Source of the DNA: Minwuiaceae bacterium
Lineage (GTDB): Bacteria > Pseudomonadota > Alphaproteobacteria > Minwuiales > Minwuiaceae
NCBI GenBank assembly: GCA_028278525.1
Contig: JANQEE010000003.1
Span: 1 to 64,000 of the forward strand
Length of the DNA: 64,000 nucleotides
Direction: 5' to 3'
The notes under the pieces are model-generated. The model was not told the origin of the DNA. It worked only from the letters and a program-made list of their open reading frames with translations, and made no database searches. The position numbers were made by a program, and so were the translations under genes. Positions 53,169-62,709 of this stretch are shown here, in pieces; the stretch's first letter is position 1; each line of letters opens with the position of its first letter.

Positions 53169-54427
53169 GCCGAGACTGTCCGCGCCAGGCGGCTTTCCAC
53201 CACCCGGAACTTCCGGCCGGCGGGCGGGTCGAGATCGTCCTCGTAGCGGATTTCGACGGTCGCGTTCGGCCCCGCCAGGTCGGCGATGATCGCGGTCAGG
53301 CGGGCGCTTGTCTCCGTGTGGTCTCCATAGTCGCTCTGCGCACGCACGACGAACCGGTCGATGTCGTCCTGCAGAACCTGATAGCGGCTGATGCCGGGCA
53401 CCTGTTCGATCGCCAGCGTAAACCGATAGGGGGAGATGGTGCGGCCGTCGGCCAGCAACACGCTATCCAGCAGCCGTCCCTCGACGCGGCTCAACCGCTT
53501 GAGGCTGCGGCCGCAGCCGCATGTCCCGGTCGGTCCGGGCACGCCCAGGTCGCCTGTCTGGTACCGGATCAACGGCATCCCCATCAGTTCCAGGTTGGTC
53601 ATCACCAGGCTATGGTGTTGGCCGTCGTCGGTGGGCGTGAATTCGACGATCGTCGTGTCCTCGGCCAGGTGGTAGCCCTCGTGTTGCGCGCATTCCCAGG
53701 CAACCAGGCCCATTTCGGTCAAACCGTAGACGTCGTAGATATCGGCGCCGAACGCCTGCTTCAGCAAGCGCCGCGTCCGGTCATCCAGGGCCTCCGCGGT
53801 CGAGATCACCGCGCCGGGCCGGTGCGCGTCGGCGCCGCTTTCCACAATCAGGCTGGCCAGCTGGCGAAGCGGTGTCATGCACCCATACAGCACGTTGGGC
53901 CGGAATGCATTCAGTTGGCCAAGCAGCCGCTCCGGCGCGTCCTCGATCGACGCATAGCGCCAGCCGAGCCAGCGTCGCGACGGCTTTCCCGCATCGGCGG
54001 TGATCAGCATCAGCCGTTTTCCCAGGCGGTAGCCGGCGGTGGTCAGCGCGCGCATGAACAGGGCGTTCCGCGCGCGTTGGAAGGGCTTGTCGAAGCGCAT
54101 CGTGAAGGGCCGGCCGGTCGACCCGCTGGTCGTTTCCGATATCAGGCTGCCCGGCGGAAAGGCGCTGCTGACGATTTGGTCCGGCGGCAGATCAAGCAAC
54201 GTTGCCTTGGTTGTAACCGGCAGCCGTGTCAGGTCTTCGGGCGACCGTATGTCATCGGGTGTCAGGCCCGTATCGTCGAACAGCGTCCGATAGTAGGGGA
54301 CGGTTGCGTAAGCATGGTTCAGCAAGTCTTTCAACTTGCGGGTCTGCAGCGCTCTTATGCTGTCGGCGTCCAGCCATTGCGACCGGTTTAGCCGGTGCAT
54401 GGTCCGGGCGGTGGCGACGATGCTCAT
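53165..54427 (-). CDS. Adenylate-forming enzyme, phenylacetate-CoA ligase/CapK-like
   Basis: A 420-aa AMP-binding enzyme. P-loop SETTSGSTGRPF (about residues 116-127), then YGLTEMGLVAWEC (adenine motif) and YQTGDLG near the hinge. CapK-like members activate an acid as acyl-AMP in polysaccharide gene clusters, possibly to decorate the glycan with an acyl or amino-acyl group. Overlaps of 4 nt with both neighbours show tight coupling to the flippase and the pyruvyl-transferase-like gene. The activated acid is unknown. Confidence 0.85.
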   Translation of the reverse strand: MSIVATARTMHRLNRSQWLDADSIRALQTRKLKDLLNHAYATVPYYRTLFDDTGLTPDDIRSPEDLTRLPVTTKATLLDLPPDQIVSSAFPPGSLISETTSGSTGRPFTMRFDKPFQRARNALFMRALTTAGYRLGKRLMLITADAGKPSRRWLGWRYASIEDAPERLLGQLNAFRPNVLYGCMTPLRQLASLIVESGADAHRPGAVISTAEALDDRTRRLLKQAFGADIYDVYGLTEMGLVAWECAQHEGYHLAEDTTIVEFTPTDDGQHHSLVMTNLELMGMPLIRYQTGDLGVPGPTGTCGCGRSLKRLSRVEGRLLDSVLLADGRTISPYRFTLAIEQVPGISRYQVLQDDIDRFVVRAQSDYGDHTETSARLTAIIADLAGPNATVEIRYEDDLDPPAGRKFRVVESRLARTVSA

Positions 54428-55593
54428 GCCACCAGGCTTCGGTTGAACGCATGCACCTGCTCTCGCAGGACCGCGCTGCTCTGGCCAAGCTTCTCCCCGT
54501 CGTTCAACGCCTGTTCGATCAGCGCCGCCAACTCTTCGGTTCTGCCTTGCCGGACGAACGCTTCCACGTCCATAACGCGGTCCGGAATGCCAAGCAGTTC
54601 GAAGAAACCATGGAATTTGGGATTGTAGGCCAGTCCGACAATGGACGTCGCCATGCCGGCAGCGAAAATGGTTGGGTGCATTCGGCCGCCCAACAGCAGC
54701 GACAGTTGGCCGGTGACGCCTTTATACAGTGCCGGGTCGTCGATATGCAGGACCCTGGCGGCCCCCGACGGCAACCTGTTTTGGATATCCAGGCACAGCC
54801 GGTCGTCGCCTTCGTGCTCCGCGTTGTAGGTCGGTAGCAGCAATATCTTTGCGCCGTGGTGCTCGATCACCTGGCTTAGCACGGTGGCAAGCGCGTCGAT
54901 CAACGGGCCGGACCGGCGGCCCGGCGACGCGCTGAGCGGCGCGAATTTCGCCGCCACGCGCTGCGGTATGATGCGGTTCCCCGGCGGGAACCAGCGCCTG
55001 ACGGCGACGCCGATCAGCGGCTTGTCGTCCACGGCAACGCCTTGCTCGTTCAGCCAGCGTCGGGTTGCCTCGGCCGTCGTCGGTTCAACCAGGATCGCGG
55101 GGTCGGGAATCACCTCGACCGTCTTTCCGGTAACCGGCTGCGCCACGCGCTGTGCGTGGGGGTCCCGGACCGTAACGTGTTCCATACAGGCGAACGCCAG
55201 CCGGGCGAAAAACCGGCTGCTTGCCGCGCGCAACGGACCGACGCCCAGTGCGTATCCGACGACACGGCGGCAAAGCAGCCGCATCAGCAGGCATCGCGCT
55301 GCCCAATACGGCATCTTGATCAGGCTGTCATCGTCCTGAAACAGGCCGCCGCCGCCAACCAGGACAAGATCGCTTCGTGCGGCGGCGACGCATTGGCCGG
55401 GCAATCCGGCCAGACCTGGCCGCAAGATATTGGCGTCGGCGTAGCGTTCCGATCGGCTTGCATCCGCCGACACGACGTTTAACTCCGCGTCCGGATGAAG
55501 CCGGCGCAGCTCTTGGCACATGGACGACAGGATTGCCTGGTCGCCCAGGTTGTGGTCCGCGTCTCCGCCAAGCAGGAGTATTTTGGGTGGCAT
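54424..55593 (-). CDS. Polysaccharide pyruvyl transferase family protein
   Basis: A 389-aa protein of the CsaB/ExoV-type family (PF04230), which transfers pyruvate from PEP to sugars as ketals. N-terminal motif LLLGGDADHNLGDQAILSSMCQEL (with the GD..NLGD pattern), then VLVGGGGLFQDD and, near the C-terminus, SLLLGGRMHPTIFAAGMATSIVGLAYNPK are typical. First gene of the operon with ligase and flippase. It would add a negative charge to the exported glycan. A 306-bp divergent region separates it from the exopolysaccharide export genes. Confidence 0.88.
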   Translation of the reverse strand: MPPKILLLGGDADHNLGDQAILSSMCQELRRLHPDAELNVVSADASRSERYADANILRPGLAGLPGQCVAAARSDLVLVGGGGLFQDDDSLIKMPYWAARCLLMRLLCRRVVGYALGVGPLRAASSRFFARLAFACMEHVTVRDPHAQRVAQPVTGKTVEVIPDPAILVEPTTAEATRRWLNEQGVAVDDKPLIGVAVRRWFPPGNRIIPQRVAAKFAPLSASPGRRSGPLIDALATVLSQVIEHHGAKILLLPTYNAEHEGDDRLCLDIQNRLPSGAARVLHIDDPALYKGVTGQLSLLLGGRMHPTIFAAGMATSIVGLAYNPKFHGFFELLGIPDRVMDVEAFVRQGRTEELAALIEQALNDGEKLGQSSAVLREQVHAFNRSLVA

Positions 55594-55899
55594 GTCGAAA
55601 GACGTTCGGCAGTTTGGTACTCATACTAAGCGGTATCGCGCCGCAAAACTGTCCAGCATTTATGACCAGGATACTGTCAACGGAATGTAAACGTCTTTTG
55701 GCGCCGCTCACAGGAATTTCGGCGTACGGACGGCGGCAATCGCAGCCCCTTGGCTTTTGTGCAATGCAACAGAAATGCCACAAGGCGCCGCTTACCTGGG
55801 TGTTAAGTTGTATTTCCAGAGTTTTGCTGGCGGCTCGCCGAAGCGTGGATGGGCGCCCGGCTTTGGTCGTCGTTGCGTGGTCTGGTGGGCGAACAACGC
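55594..55899. other. Divergent promoter region between two polysaccharide operons
   Basis: About 300 bp without a gene. On the minus strand TTGACAGTATCCTGGTCATAAAT (about 55652-55674) resembles a sigma-70 promoter for the pyruvyl-transferase-like gene with imperfect -10. No sigma-54 promoter like those of the CTERM array was found on either strand. Confidence 0.4.
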
Positions 55900-57183
55900 A
55901 TGCAAACGGTCGGAATGGTTGGGCGTGCGGCAGGCCGTCGGTTGCTTGCCGCGGGTTTTGCGATCGCGCTTTGCGGGGTGGACTGGTCGATGGTTCACGC
56001 GCAGGAGGTCAGCGGGGACGACTTCGTCCTGACCCGGGAGAGGCCGGAATACGACCCGCTCGGAATTCGTGCCGGCGCGTTCATATTTCGCCCGAAACTA
56101 GCCAATAAGGTGCGTTACAACGATAACGTGCTGGCCCGCGAGGACGACGAGGAGGACGATGTCAGCTTTCTCGTTTCGCCCCAGGCGCGTCTGGAATCCG
56201 ACTGGAACAATCATGCCCTCAATCTGGAGGCCGGCGCCGATATCGCCCGCTTCGTCGACCGAAGCGACGAGGATCACGTGGATTACTACGGCGGTCTGGA
56301 CGGGCGCCTGGATATCAACCGAGACACCAGCCTGAGCGGCGGCGTCAACTACTCAAGGTTGAATGAGCCGCGCCGCAACCCCGACGAGGCAGACGGTCAG
56401 GAGCGGACGGAGTTCGACCTGATCCAGGGCGACCTCGCGTTTATCCGCGCGCTCAACCGATTCTCGCTTCGCGTCGACGGCGCCGCCACGCGATTCGATT
56501 TCGACGACGCCGATATCGCGGGCGGCAGCATCAACAACGACGATCGGGACCGCACGGAAGTGCGCGCCGGCGCCCGCGGCGGTTATCGGATCCAGGGTGC
56601 TTACGAGTTGTTTGTCCAGGGCTACGGCAATCAGCGGATTTACGACGCGGCGCGCGACGACAACGGATTGGACCGGGATTCCCGCGGCTTCGAAGTCGCC
56701 GTCGGCGCGGCCGCGGATTTCTCCGGGGTGACCTTCGGCGAGGTGTTCTTCGGCTGGCTGTCGCAGGACTTCGACGACGGCGGTCTGGACAGCATCGACG
56801 GTCCCTTGGTCGGGGCCAGCGTGACATGGAACCCCAGTGGCCTGACCGCGGTCGTCGGCTCGGTCGAATGCACCGTTGAAGAGACGACGTTCACCGGCGC
56901 CTCCGGCTACGTCTCCACCGCTGTCGACCTGACCGTGACCCACGAACTCTTGCGCAACGTCATCCTGGAAGCCGGCGGCAGCTTCGCCCGCAACGACTAC
57001 GAAGGCATCGGCCGCGACGACGATGTGTACGAGGCGGAAGTCGGCGCCCGCTACCTGCTGAACCGCAACGCCTATCTCACCGCCACCTACAATTTCTTCA
57101 AGCGCGATTCCGATCAGGACGTGGGTCAGAACCTGGATTACGACCAGAACGTTTTCGCCATCGGTCTGGAGTTGCAGCTATGA
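55900..57183 (+). CDS. Outer-membrane beta-barrel protein of the exopolysaccharide cluster (BBP2-type)
   Basis: A 427-aa exported protein. A signal peptide spans about residues 10-35 (ending MVHAQEV). The mature protein is made of amphipathic beta strands with many Asp, Asn, Arg and aromatic residues (for example VRYNDNVLARED, YYGGLDGRLDINRD, RYLLNRNAYLTATYNF) and ends in a hydrophobic strand with C-terminal Leu, typical of outer-membrane barrels. Such proteins precede wza/wzc-like genes and are related to EpsL of exosortase-linked EPS clusters. The ATG at 55900 is used; ATG 55849 would add 17 residues. Overlaps the next gene by 4 nt. Confidence 0.82.
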   Translation: MQTVGMVGRAAGRRLLAAGFAIALCGVDWSMVHAQEVSGDDFVLTRERPEYDPLGIRAGAFIFRPKLANKVRYNDNVLAREDDEEDDVSFLVSPQARLESDWNNHALNLEAGADIARFVDRSDEDHVDYYGGLDGRLDINRDTSLSGGVNYSRLNEPRRNPDEADGQERTEFDLIQGDLAFIRALNRFSLRVDGAATRFDFDDADIAGGSINNDDRDRTEVRAGARGGYRIQGAYELFVQGYGNQRIYDAARDDNGLDRDSRGFEVAVGAAADFSGVTFGEVFFGWLSQDFDDGGLDSIDGPLVGASVTWNPSGLTAVVGSVECTVEETTFTGASGYVSTAVDLTVTHELLRNVILEAGGSFARNDYEGIGRDDDVYEAEVGARYLLNRNAYLTATYNFFKRDSDQDVGQNLDYDQNVFAIGLELQL

Positions 57184-57716
57184 ACGTCCGGCCGCTGCTG
57201 CTGGCGGCGGTGCTCGCGGTCGCATCCGCCGCTGCGCTCGCGGCCGACAGCGCCGACCTGGAATATCGCCTCGGCCCCGGCGACCGCATCAAGGTCACGG
57301 TGTTCGGCCACCCGGACCTGTCCGGCGAGTTCGAACTGGACGGCGAGGGCCGGTTCTCCCTGCCGCTGGTCCAGAACGTCGACGCCGCCGGCCTGTCGCT
57401 GCACGAGCTGCAGCAGCGGGTCACCGAAAAGCTGCGCCCCGACTACCTGCGCAACCCGCGCGTCAGTGCCGAAGTGCTGAACTACCGCCCGTTCTTCATC
57501 ATCGGCGAGGTCAAGACGCCCGGCAGTTATGCGTTCGCCAGCGGCATGACCGTGATCAGGGCGGTCGCGCTGGCCGGCGGTTTTACCTATCGCGCCAAAC
57601 AAAAAAAGATGCTGATCACCCGGGCGCGCGACCCGGAGCGGCGTAAGCAGCCGGCCCGGCAGGACACGGTGGTGATGCCGGGCGACGTCATCGAGGTTCC
57701 GGAACGGTTGTTCTAA
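57180..57716 (+). CDS. Wza-type polysaccharide export protein (short form)
   Basis: A 178-aa periplasmic/outer-membrane export protein. A signal peptide (residues 1-21, ALAA) is followed by a poly-export domain LEYRLGPGDRIKVTVFGHPDLSGEFELDG and a SLBB domain (PFFIIGEVKTPGSYAFASGMTVIRAVALAGGF). No lipobox Cys is seen, and the C-terminal barrel helix of full Wza is missing, as in short alphaproteobacterial forms. The ATG overlaps the barrel gene's stop (ATGA). Confidence 0.9.
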   Translation: MNVRPLLLAAVLAVASAAALAADSADLEYRLGPGDRIKVTVFGHPDLSGEFELDGEGRFSLPLVQNVDAAGLSLHELQQRVTEKLRPDYLRNPRVSAEVLNYRPFFIIGEVKTPGSYAFASGMTVIRAVALAGGFTYRAKQKKMLITRARDPERRKQPARQDTVVMPGDVIEVPERLF

Positions 57717-57723
57717 GAGGTTT

Positions 57724-57748
57724 GTTCAAGAATGCCTAGCCGGCCCGC
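57724..57748. repeat. Palindromic repeat family A, half copy 5
   Basis: GTTCAAGAATGCCTAGCCGG-CCCGC matches the left arm and left flank of copy 2 (13873-13897) with two mismatches. It lies in the 53-bp gap between the export and tyrosine-kinase genes. Confidence 0.7.
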
Positions 57749-57769
57749 GCCAAAACGGACGAGGTGCGT

Positions 57770-60046
57770 ATGACAATGGGTACCCACGTATTGGTTCCGC
57801 GCCGCGATCCCGGCGGCGCCATGCTCGAAACCCCGCCTTACGTCCGGCCCGCCTTTGCGCCGCACCAGGGCGACGCGGTCGGCGACCTGCGCGAATTCTT
57901 CCGCACGATCTGGCGCTGGAAGTGGACGATCCTCGGGCTCACGTTCGGGCTGACCATGCTTTGCACGCTGGTCCTTTTCCAGATCACGCCGCTCTACAAA
58001 AGCGATGCGATGGTCATGCTGGAGGCCCGGGAATCGAAGGTCGTCGATCTGGAAGCCGTGGTCGCCGGCCTGCCGCCGGACGTGGAGATCCTGCAAAGCG
58101 AGATCGAGGTGATGCGTTCCCGTGACCTGATGGCCAAGGTCGTCGACCATCTCGGGCTCGCGCAACTGCCCGAATTCAACCGCGCCCTGCGCCCGCCGAA
58201 CCGGCTTGGCGCCCTGCTCGGCCTCGACCGTTGGCTGTTTCCCCTGATCGCAGGCGAAGCGACGGAACTCTCGGCGGACGAACGCCGCATGGCCGAACGC
58301 AACCGCGTCGTGTCCGAGTTGCTGAAGCGGGTCAGCGTCTCGGCGAAAGGCCGCTCGCGGGTGGTCGCGATTGTCGCCACGTCGGAGGACCCCAGGCTCG
58401 CCGCCACCATCGCCAACACCGTCGCCGACCTCTATATCGTCGAGCAGCTGGAGGGCAAGTTCGAGGCGACCCGCCGCGCCACCGCCTGGCTCAACGAACG
58501 GATCGGCGACCTGCGCGAAAGCGTCGCCGTCTCGGAGGAGGCGGTCGAGGATTTCCGCCGCAAATCCGGCCTGATCAAGGGCCGCAGCGTCAACCTGACG
58601 TCGGAACAGGCGTCGGAACTGAATACCCAGCTCATCCTGGCCAGCACGTCGCGGGCCGAGGCGGAAGCGCGGCTCGCCCAGGCGCGCAAGCTGATGGCCT
58701 CGCCCGGCCGCGGCGCCTCGACCACCGAGGTGCTCAACTCGCCGCTGATCCAAAGCCTCAAGCAGCAGCAGGCGGAGGTCGAGCGCCGCGCCGCGGAGCT
58801 TTCCGTCGAGCACGGCGAGAAGCATCCGAAGATGATCAATATCCGCGCCGAACAGAGTGACATCGGCCGCAAGATCCGCGCCGAGATCGGCAAGATCGTT
58901 CAGGGCCTGGAGAACGAGGTGCGCGTTGCCCGCGTCCGCGAGTCGTCGCTCAAGGAAAGCCTCAACAGCATCAAGTCGACCGTGGCCTCCTCGAACCAGG
59001 CGGAGGTCCAGCTGCGGGCGCTGGAACGGGAAGCGAATGCCGACCGCATGCTGCTGGAAACTTTTCTGGCCCGCTATAAGGAGACCAGCGCCCAGCAGGA
59101 CATCAAGTTCCAGCAGCCGGATGCGCGGCTGATTTCCCGCGGCGCCGTGCCGGAGTTTCCGTCCTCTCCGAAGAAGAAGTTGATCGTGCCCCTGGTCGCC
59201 GTCGGTTCCGCGATCATCGGCGTGCTGCTCGCCTTTTTGATCGAGCATCTCAATCCCGGCTTCCGCAGCGCCCAGGAGCTGGAAGCCTATACTGGCCATC
59301 CCGTGCTCGGCCTGCTGCCGAAGCATCGCGGCCGCGTGCTGCGCGGCCGCCGGTTGCACGATCGGGTCGCCAACGAGCCGTCGTCCGAGATCGGCGAGGC
59401 GATCCGAACCATCCACACCTCGATCCACCTCACCAATATGGAGCGCCGGCCCCGCAGCATCCTGGTCACCTCGTCGGAGCCGGGCGAAGGCAAGACCACG
59501 CTCTCCATCGGCCTCGCGCGCACCGCCGCGCGCTCGTTCGACCGGGTCGTGCTGGTCGACGCCGATCTCCGCCGCCCCGCCGTGCATCGTCTCGCCGGCG
59601 TGCGTGCCGGCCCAGGGCTCACCGAGCTGTTGACCGGCGAGGCCGACCTGCGCGAGGTAATCCAGACCGACCCGCTGTCCGGCGCCCATATCATCGCCGC
59701 CGGCGCGACCGACCCCAACCCGCCGGCGCTCTTCACCTCCAGCCAGATGCGCCGCCAGTTGATGAAGCTGGCCGAGCAGTACGACCTGGTGATCCTGGAT
59801 TCGCCGCCGGTGCTCGCCGTCTCCGACACCCGCATCCTGGCCCAGTTGGTCGACGGCACCCTGTTCGCCGTGCGTTGGTACGACACCAAGCGGGAGGCCG
59901 CCGGCATGGGCCTCCGCCAGATCGTCACCTCCGGCGGCGCGGTCATGGGCACGGTGCTCTCGATGGTGGTCCCAAAGAAATACGCCCGCTACGGCGGCTA
60001 TGGCGGCTACGGCATCCCCGGCGCCCGGACGCGCCGGCGGGCCTAG
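57770..60046 (+). CDS. Wzc-type chain-length determinant with tyrosine autokinase domain
   Basis: A 758-aa inner-membrane protein that controls polysaccharide length and polymerisation. Wzz domain between two transmembrane helices (about residues 49-70 and 465-488), with a long periplasmic coiled coil (residues 190-420). The C-terminal bacterial tyrosine kinase has Walker A TSSEPGEGKTTLS, Walker A' VLVDADLRRP and Walker B LVILDSPPV, and a Tyr-rich tail (YARYGGYGGYG) as autophosphorylation sites. ATG 57770 is used; an in-frame GTG at 57764 would add two residues. It forms a cluster with the wza-like and barrel genes. Confidence 0.93.
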   Translation: MTMGTHVLVPRRDPGGAMLETPPYVRPAFAPHQGDAVGDLREFFRTIWRWKWTILGLTFGLTMLCTLVLFQITPLYKSDAMVMLEARESKVVDLEAVVAGLPPDVEILQSEIEVMRSRDLMAKVVDHLGLAQLPEFNRALRPPNRLGALLGLDRWLFPLIAGEATELSADERRMAERNRVVSELLKRVSVSAKGRSRVVAIVATSEDPRLAATIANTVADLYIVEQLEGKFEATRRATAWLNERIGDLRESVAVSEEAVEDFRRKSGLIKGRSVNLTSEQASELNTQLILASTSRAEAEARLAQARKLMASPGRGASTTEVLNSPLIQSLKQQQAEVERRAAELSVEHGEKHPKMINIRAEQSDIGRKIRAEIGKIVQGLENEVRVARVRESSLKESLNSIKSTVASSNQAEVQLRALEREANADRMLLETFLARYKETSAQQDIKFQQPDARLISRGAVPEFPSSPKKKLIVPLVAVGSAIIGVLLAFLIEHLNPGFRSAQELEAYTGHPVLGLLPKHRGRVLRGRRLHDRVANEPSSEIGEAIRTIHTSIHLTNMERRPRSILVTSSEPGEGKTTLSIGLARTAARSFDRVVLVDADLRRPAVHRLAGVRAGPGLTELLTGEADLREVIQTDPLSGAHIIAAGATDPNPPALFTSSQMRRQLMKLAEQYDLVILDSPPVLAVSDTRILAQLVDGTLFAVRWYDTKREAAGMGLRQIVTSGGAVMGTVLSMVVPKKYARYGGYGGYGIPGARTRRRA

Positions 60047-61350
60047 CCGGACTTCTCCTGCCGCACCCCCGTCGTCGCCGGCCGGCGTTTGTCCACCGTC
60101 GCGAAGGCGGCGTCGTAGGCGGCCAGCAATTGCTGCGCCGACAGGTCCCAACGGAACTCTTCCTCCGCCCGCCGCCGGCCGGTCGCCGACATCGCTGTCC
60201 GCAGCGCAGGATCGTCGATCAGCCGAAGCAGCTTGTCCGCCATGTCCGCCGGCTCGTTCGGCATCGCGTACAGCGCGGCGTCCGCCGCGGTCGCCCGGCT
60301 TTCCTCCAGGTCGAACTGCACGAACGGGATGCCCAGCGCCATGTATTCGAACGTCTTGTTCATGGAGATCTGGTTGTTGTAGGCGTTGCGCGGGTCCGGG
60401 ATGACGCCGATGTCGATGCTGGAATAAGCGGTCAGCAGCGCGCTTCCGGTCAGATACCCGGTAAAGGTCACCCGGTCCGCCAGCCCCAGCTCGCCGGCCA
60501 GCCGTTTCAGCGCCGCAAGCTCGGTGCCGTCGCCGATGATCAGGAACTGCACGCTGGCGTCGCCCCGTTTGCTCAGCAAAGCCGCCGCCGCTTGCAGCAT
60601 CAGGTCGACGCCGTCCTGCTGGCCCATGATGCCGACATAGCCGATCACCGTGTCGCGCCCGGCTTTCAGCGCCGGGTCCGGCGCGACGCGCTTCAGCTTG
60701 TTCAGGTCCGGCGTGCTCTGCACCACGAACACCCGCTCCGGCGCCATGCCGTTCCGCTCGATGGCGATGCGGCGGAAGCTGTTATTGGTGGCGATGGAGA
60801 TGTCCGCCGTTCGAAAGGTCAAGCGCTCCAGCCACAGCATCAGCCGATGTCCAAAGCCGCGCCGGCCGAACTTGGCCTCGTACAGTTCCGGGTTGATGTC
60901 GTGGTGGTCGAAGACGAACCGCTTGCCCAGCAGTTTGAAGAAGCCGCCGATCAGGAAGATCGTATCCGGCGGGTTGCAGGCCTGGATCACGTCGAAGCCG
61001 CGCGCGAACAGCACCCGCCAGGCCAACACGAACTCCCAGAACAAAGCCAGCGAATATTCGACGGCGTAGCCGGCCGGCCCGCGCGCCTCCAGCGGCAGCG
61101 GATGGCGAAAGATCTCGATGCCGTCGATTATCTCGCGGCTCCGGTCGAAACCGCGCCCTTTCGGGCAGATCACGCTGACCGTATAGCCGTTGGCGGCCAG
61201 CGTCGTCGCCTCCTGCCAGACCCGCCGGTCGAACGGCACCGGCAGGTTTTCGACGATGATCAGCACGCGCCGCTTTCGTCCGGTATCGCCAACCAAATCC
61301 GCCAACTCCGTGGATGTGACAAGGACCCGCTGCCCGAAGCGGCGCGCCAC
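60043..61350 (-). CDS. Glycosyltransferase family 4 protein
   Basis: A 435-aa GT-B-fold glycosyltransferase for polysaccharide assembly. N-terminal half: VLIIVENLPVPFDRRVWQEATTLAANGYTVSVICP, then FDVIQACNPPDTIFLIG and FDHHDINPELYEAKFG. C-terminal half: VIGYVGIMGQQDGVDLML, IIGDGTEL, and the GT4 acidic motif region EYMALGIPFVQFDLEESR (E-x7-E type). The GTG at 61350 is uncertain; a TTG about 54 nt downstream with GGAG 8 nt before it is an alternative. It overlaps the stop of the Wzc gene (convergent, 4 nt). Confidence 0.88.
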   Translation of the reverse strand: MARRFGQRVLVTSTELADLVGDTGRKRRVLIIVENLPVPFDRRVWQEATTLAANGYTVSVICPKGRGFDRSREIIDGIEIFRHPLPLEARGPAGYAVEYSLALFWEFVLAWRVLFARGFDVIQACNPPDTIFLIGGFFKLLGKRFVFDHHDINPELYEAKFGRRGFGHRLMLWLERLTFRTADISIATNNSFRRIAIERNGMAPERVFVVQSTPDLNKLKRVAPDPALKAGRDTVIGYVGIMGQQDGVDLMLQAAAALLSKRGDASVQFLIIGDGTELAALKRLAGELGLADRVTFTGYLTGSALLTAYSSIDIGVIPDPRNAYNNQISMNKTFEYMALGIPFVQFDLEESRATAADAALYAMPNEPADMADKLLRLIDDPALRTAMSATGRRRAEEEFRWDLSAQQLLAAYDAAFATVDKRRPATTGVRQEKSG

Positions 61351-61446
61351 TGTATCGTTCCGCTTGGGCCGTCGGCCGTGTCAAATCCGGGGCAACCGGC
61401 CGCGGCGGTGGGATCGCCGTCCCGCTGCCGATAGAGTGCGCGCCGT

Positions 61447-62709
61447 ATGACGCGAGCAGATGCATCGAAACGCCATGCCGGCCGGGCGGCGTCGTTCGTC
61501 GAACAGGGCTGCCTGTCCGGTTTCAACTTCCTGAACCTGGTGTTCTGGGCGCGCTACCTCACGCCCGAGGACTACGGCAGCCTGGCGCTTGCCTACGGGG
61601 TGCTCTGGTTCGTGCAGAGCATGCACCGCTCCACCGTCTCGCTGCCGCTGGTCGTCTACAATCCGAACCGCGCAGCGCTTTATTCGGAGGCCCAGAACTG
61701 GCACAGCCTGCAGCTCGCCGCCGGCGGCGCGGTTCTCGCGGTGATGATCGTGGCCCTGCTGCTGACCTGGGCCATCGCCGGGATCAACTGGTTCGCCCAG
61801 TCGCTCGCCATGGCCGTCGCCTTCGTCCTGCCGGTCCTCTACTACGACTTCTTCCGCCGCTGGCTGATCATCGAACGCGGCATCGGCGCCGTGGTGCCGG
61901 TGGCGGTGGTCTACGCCGCCGTGTTGGCGGCGGGCATGGCGGTCGGCCTGCTCGTCGCGGCGGAGCTCTGGGTGGCGGCGCTGTCGTTTTCCCTGGCCAA
62001 CGCGGTGGCGGCGGGCTTCGGCTTCCTGCGCGCGTCGGCGCCGGGTCTCAGGGCGCGCCCGTTCGGCGAATTCGTCGCCGGGCTCCGCGCCTTCGGGTTC
62101 TGGGCTTTGCTCGGCAACCTCGCCTATAACGGCTACAACCACGCGCATCAGATCCTGCTCGGCGCGCTGGCCGGCCCCGCCGCCGTCGCCGCGTTCCAGG
62201 CGACCCGAAACCTGGTGCAGCCGATCTTCACACTGCTGACGACCGTCGACAATCTGGACAAGCCGCGCTTAAGCGGCGCCCTGCATGACGGCGGCGAGCC
62301 CGGCCTGGTCCGGCAATTGAAAGCGACCTCCCGCTTCCTGGCGCCGGTCGCCCTGGTCTACTTGGCGCTGATGTCCGGCTTCGCCACCGACATCCTCACC
62401 TTGCTCTACGGCGATAAATACGCCGATGCCGGCGGTCTTGCCTATTGGTGGGCGGTGGTCGCGGCGCTGATGGTCGCCACCTATCCGTTCGAAACCGGCC
62501 TGTTCGTTATGAAACTGCCGGAACGGCTGATCCTCGGCCGCTGCCTCGCCGCCGCGGTCAGCATCGGTCTGGCGCTGCTGCTGGTGCCCCGCCTCGGCGC
62601 CCACGGCGCGATGATCGCGGCCGCCGCCGGCTGGGCCATCGCGCTCGGCGCCTCGGTGCTGCGGCTGCCGCGCGCGCTCCGACGCCGGGTCGGGCAGGGG
62701 GCCGCGTGA
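61447..62709 (+). CDS. Polysaccharide flippase (MOP superfamily, Wzx-like)
   Basis: A 420-aa membrane protein with 10-12 hydrophobic segments. The start SFVEQGCLSGFNFLNLVFWARYLTPEDYGSLALAYG is typical of the oligosaccharide flippases that feed Wzy polymerases. Its stop overlaps the ATG of the next gene by 1 nt (TGATG). It differs from the flippase at 51663 and probably serves the polymer exported by the adjacent Wza/Wzc-like proteins. Confidence 0.85.
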   Translation: MTRADASKRHAGRAASFVEQGCLSGFNFLNLVFWARYLTPEDYGSLALAYGVLWFVQSMHRSTVSLPLVVYNPNRAALYSEAQNWHSLQLAAGGAVLAVMIVALLLTWAIAGINWFAQSLAMAVAFVLPVLYYDFFRRWLIIERGIGAVVPVAVVYAAVLAAGMAVGLLVAAELWVAALSFSLANAVAAGFGFLRASAPGLRARPFGEFVAGLRAFGFWALLGNLAYNGYNHAHQILLGALAGPAAVAAFQATRNLVQPIFTLLTTVDNLDKPRLSGALHDGGEPGLVRQLKATSRFLAPVALVYLALMSGFATDILTLLYGDKYADAGGLAYWWAVVAALMVATYPFETGLFVMKLPERLILGRCLAAAVSIGLALLLVPRLGAHGAMIAAAAGWAIALGASVLRLPRALRRRVGQGAA